Assembly: GCF_900115755.1 (NCBI RefSeq)
Contig: NZ_FOXQ01000001.1
Location: 372,001 to 436,000 of the forward strand
From: Parafilimonas terrae
Lineage (GTDB): Bacteria > Bacteroidota > Bacteroidia > Chitinophagales > Chitinophagaceae
Length of the DNA: 64,000 nt
Direction of reading: 5' to 3'
Part shown: in pieces, positions 62,309-64,000 of the stretch
Position numbering within the stretch: position 1 is the stretch's first letter
How the letters are laid out: each line of letters opens with the position of its first letter
Position numbers and translations under genes: made by a program
The notes under the pieces: generated by a model
Told to the model about the DNA's origin: nothing
Database searches by the model: none
What the model saw: the letters and a program-made list of their open reading frames with translations, nothing else

Positions 62309-64000
62309 CTATTTCTTATCACTCATATAAAACACGAGCTTTCCGCCATTCATAATTTCATTGTATGTGATGTATAAACGGTCAAGCGGTTTATCATTTA
62401 ATAATACTTTTTTTACGTAAACGTTTTTATCGCTTTGATTGATGGCCTGCACTTCGAATGTTTTACCATTTTCCAGTTGCAATACAGCACCATCAATGGC
62501 AGGGCTGCCAAGTGAATACTGCCCGCTGCCCGGTGCCATAGGATAGAAGCCAAGTGTAGTAAAAATATACCATGCACTCATCTGGCCGCAATCATCATTG
62601 CCACCCAAACCATCAGGGCCGGTGTGATATTGCTTTTGTAAAATCATGCGCACACGTTCCTGTGTTTTCCAAGGCATGCCCGCATAATTATATAAATAAG
62701 CTACGTGATGAGAAGGCTCGTTGCCATGCACATAATTGCCGATAATGCCATCGCGGGTTATATCTTCCGTCTCTGCAAAAAATTCATCGGGCAAATGCAT
62801 GGTGAATAAAGAATCAAGGTGCTCAACAAAACGTTTTTTGCCGCCCATCATTGCTATTAATTGTTCCGGCTGATGCGGCACATATAAACTGTAATTCCAT
62901 GCATTGCCTTCAATAAAACCCTGGCCGTTTGTAGTAAGCACATCAAATTCTTTTCTGAAACTTCCATCACTTAATCTTGGCCGCATAAAATGAACAGAAG
63001 AATCGAATACATTTTTAAAATTTTCAGAACGCTTCATGTATTCGTTGTAAACATTCATCCTGCCAAGCTTCTTTGCAGCCTGCGCCAAACTCCAGTCGTC
63101 AAAAGCATATTCAAGCGTTGTTGAAACAGCAGTTCCGTTTTTATCAATAGGAATATAGCCTTTATCAAGATAATAATTTAAACCATCATAATTGCGGTTG
63201 CTGCTGGTGGCAATACAGGCATCTAATGCTTTATTCGCATCAAAGCCTTGTGTGTTTCCTTCAACAATAGCTTCTGCAATTACAGGCACACTGTGATAGC
63301 CGGTCATGCACCAGTTTTCATTGGCAGAATTGCTCCATACCGGCAGCATGTGTTCGGCGCTTTGGTTGTAATGCGCCAGCATGGAATTGATCATATCTGC
63401 ATTGCGTTTGGGTTGAATTAAATTGAGAAACGGGTGCAAGGCGCGGTAAGTGTCCCACAAAGAAAAAGTAGTGTAGTTGGTAAAGCCATCTGCTTTATGA
63501 ATGTTTTGATCAAGCCCGCGGTAAGAGCCATCCACATCCATATAAGTTGTTGGATTGATGAAGGCGTGATACATAGCCGTGTAAAAATTTATTTTCTCCT
63601 CATTGCTTTTTGACTGAATGGCAATTTTGCTTAATTCGTTTTGCCATTGTTGTTGTCCTGCATTTTTAACGGCATCAAAATCCCAGCCTGGCGCTTCAGC
63701 CCTTAAATTCATTAATGCATTATTGGTGCTTACCGGCGATAAAGCAAATTTTATCTTTATTTTTTCACCTTCTTCTGTTTTAAAATCGAAATAGGCGCGT
63801 ATTTGCTGGCCTGCTATTTCAGGGAAGTTTTTTGACTGGTCCCATCTTCTCCAAAACCCGCGGTACACCTGCTGTTTGGAAAAATTTTTATTGCCGTAAG
63901 CAATAAATGGCTTTGAAAAACTCATGGCAAAATATAAATACCTTGTTCTGCCCCAGCCATTGGTTTGGCGAAAGCCTGTAACCAATGTATCGTTTTCAAT
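62309..64000 (-). CDS. GH92 family alpha-1,2-mannosidase (N-terminus beyond the right edge)
   Basis: The frame runs open off the right edge; the visible part codes about 563 residues of a protein usually near 750. GH92 motifs: TGFRQTNGWG and YLYFAMSFSKPF at the left, AFINPTTYMDVDGSYRG, TTFSLWDTYRALHPFL, EGNAWNYSLYVPHQ, ITRDGIIGNYVHGNEPSHHVAYLYNYAG and the calcium-site region GNDDCGQMSAWYIFTTLGFYP. The catalytic acid and base glutamate/aspartate regions are present. It trims alpha-mannose from glycans (for example N-glycans) outside the cytoplasm; any signal peptide is beyond the window. Confidence 0.95.
   Translation of the reverse strand: MENDTLVTGFRQTNGWGRTRYLYFAMSFSKPFIAYGNKNFSKQQVYRGFWRRWDQSKNFPEIAGQQIRAYFDFKTEEGEKIKIKFALSPVSTNNALMNLRAEAPGWDFDAVKNAGQQQWQNELSKIAIQSKSNEEKINFYTAMYHAFINPTTYMDVDGSYRGLDQNIHKADGFTNYTTFSLWDTYRALHPFLNLIQPKRNADMINSMLAHYNQSAEHMLPVWSNSANENWCMTGYHSVPVIAEAIVEGNTQGFDANKALDACIATSSNRNYDGLNYYLDKGYIPIDKNGTAVSTTLEYAFDDWSLAQAAKKLGRMNVYNEYMKRSENFKNVFDSSVHFMRPRLSDGSFRKEFDVLTTNGQGFIEGNAWNYSLYVPHQPEQLIAMMGGKKRFVEHLDSLFTMHLPDEFFAETEDITRDGIIGNYVHGNEPSHHVAYLYNYAGMPWKTQERVRMILQKQYHTGPDGLGGNDDCGQMSAWYIFTTLGFYPMAPGSGQYSLGSPAIDGAVLQLENGKTFEVQAINQSDKNVYVKKVLLNDKPLDRLYITYNEIMNGGKLVFYMSDKK

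Noticed and set aside
1-64000. CRISPR arrays, tRNA or rRNA genes, transposases, phage genes
   Set aside because: None was seen on reading both strands. No regularly spaced direct repeats or cloverleaf-like segments were noticed, though a tRNA scan was not run.

Overview
The window is chromosomal DNA from a member of the Bacteroidota, most likely Chitinophagaceae. Evidence: two SusC/SusD pairs, many lipoproteins with a short lipobox, DUF1080 and YccA proteins, BatB/BatC-like genes, the large inserted form of IspG, start regions without Shine-Dalgarno sequences, and a few TAnnTTTG-type -7 boxes. I saw no rRNA, tRNA, CRISPR array, transposase or phage gene.

Positions 1-18181 form one functional block. 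A divergent DeoR-type regulator (17420) faces glpD-glpK-glpF, and the same strand continues with SusC/SusD, a Tat-exported metallophosphoesterase, a second SusC/SusD and a Tat-exported phosphocholine-type phospholipase C cut by the left edge. The gene set suggests uptake and breakdown of glycerol-containing phospho-compounds such as phospholipid head groups or glycerophosphodiesters, ending in glycerol catabolism. This is the strongest candidate for an undescribed system.

Positions 18270-23043 hold two DUF1080 proteins, an Old Yellow Enzyme, a TIM-barrel sugar isomerase/epimerase and two lipoprotein cytochromes c, a set resembling 3-keto-glycoside metabolism. Positions 23120-29688 hold a lone 2-oxoacid:ferredoxin oxidoreductase alpha subunit, a CPA2 antiporter, an orphan LytTR regulator and a YaiO-like barrel.

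Positions 29839-33608 are a four-gene operon: a PIG-L deacetylase fused to a degenerate receiver domain, an ATP-grasp ligase, a PgaC-like glycosyltransferase and a small membrane protein. It may build a modified surface amino-polysaccharide. This is the second candidate system.

Positions 33821-49899 are mixed housekeeping and accessory genes: DUF3175, a dicarboxylate symporter, DUF2339, nitronate monooxygenase, KBL, DUF433, a class D beta-lactamase-like lipoprotein, GNAT, BatB/BatC, DUF2490, a NarL regulator, an S9 peptidase and IspG. The ispG gene carries two in-frame segments that look like intergenic repeats.

Positions 49974-52460 are an AT-rich Vsr/cytosine methyltransferase/type II endonuclease island. 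After it come sugar-acid genes (FAH-family, UxaA), TolC, hypothetical genes, a frameshifted TonB receptor with a Cys-rich small protein, a Bax-inhibitor-1 protein, and a GH92 alpha-mannosidase cut by the right edge. Short palindromic or AT-rich repeats recur between genes.
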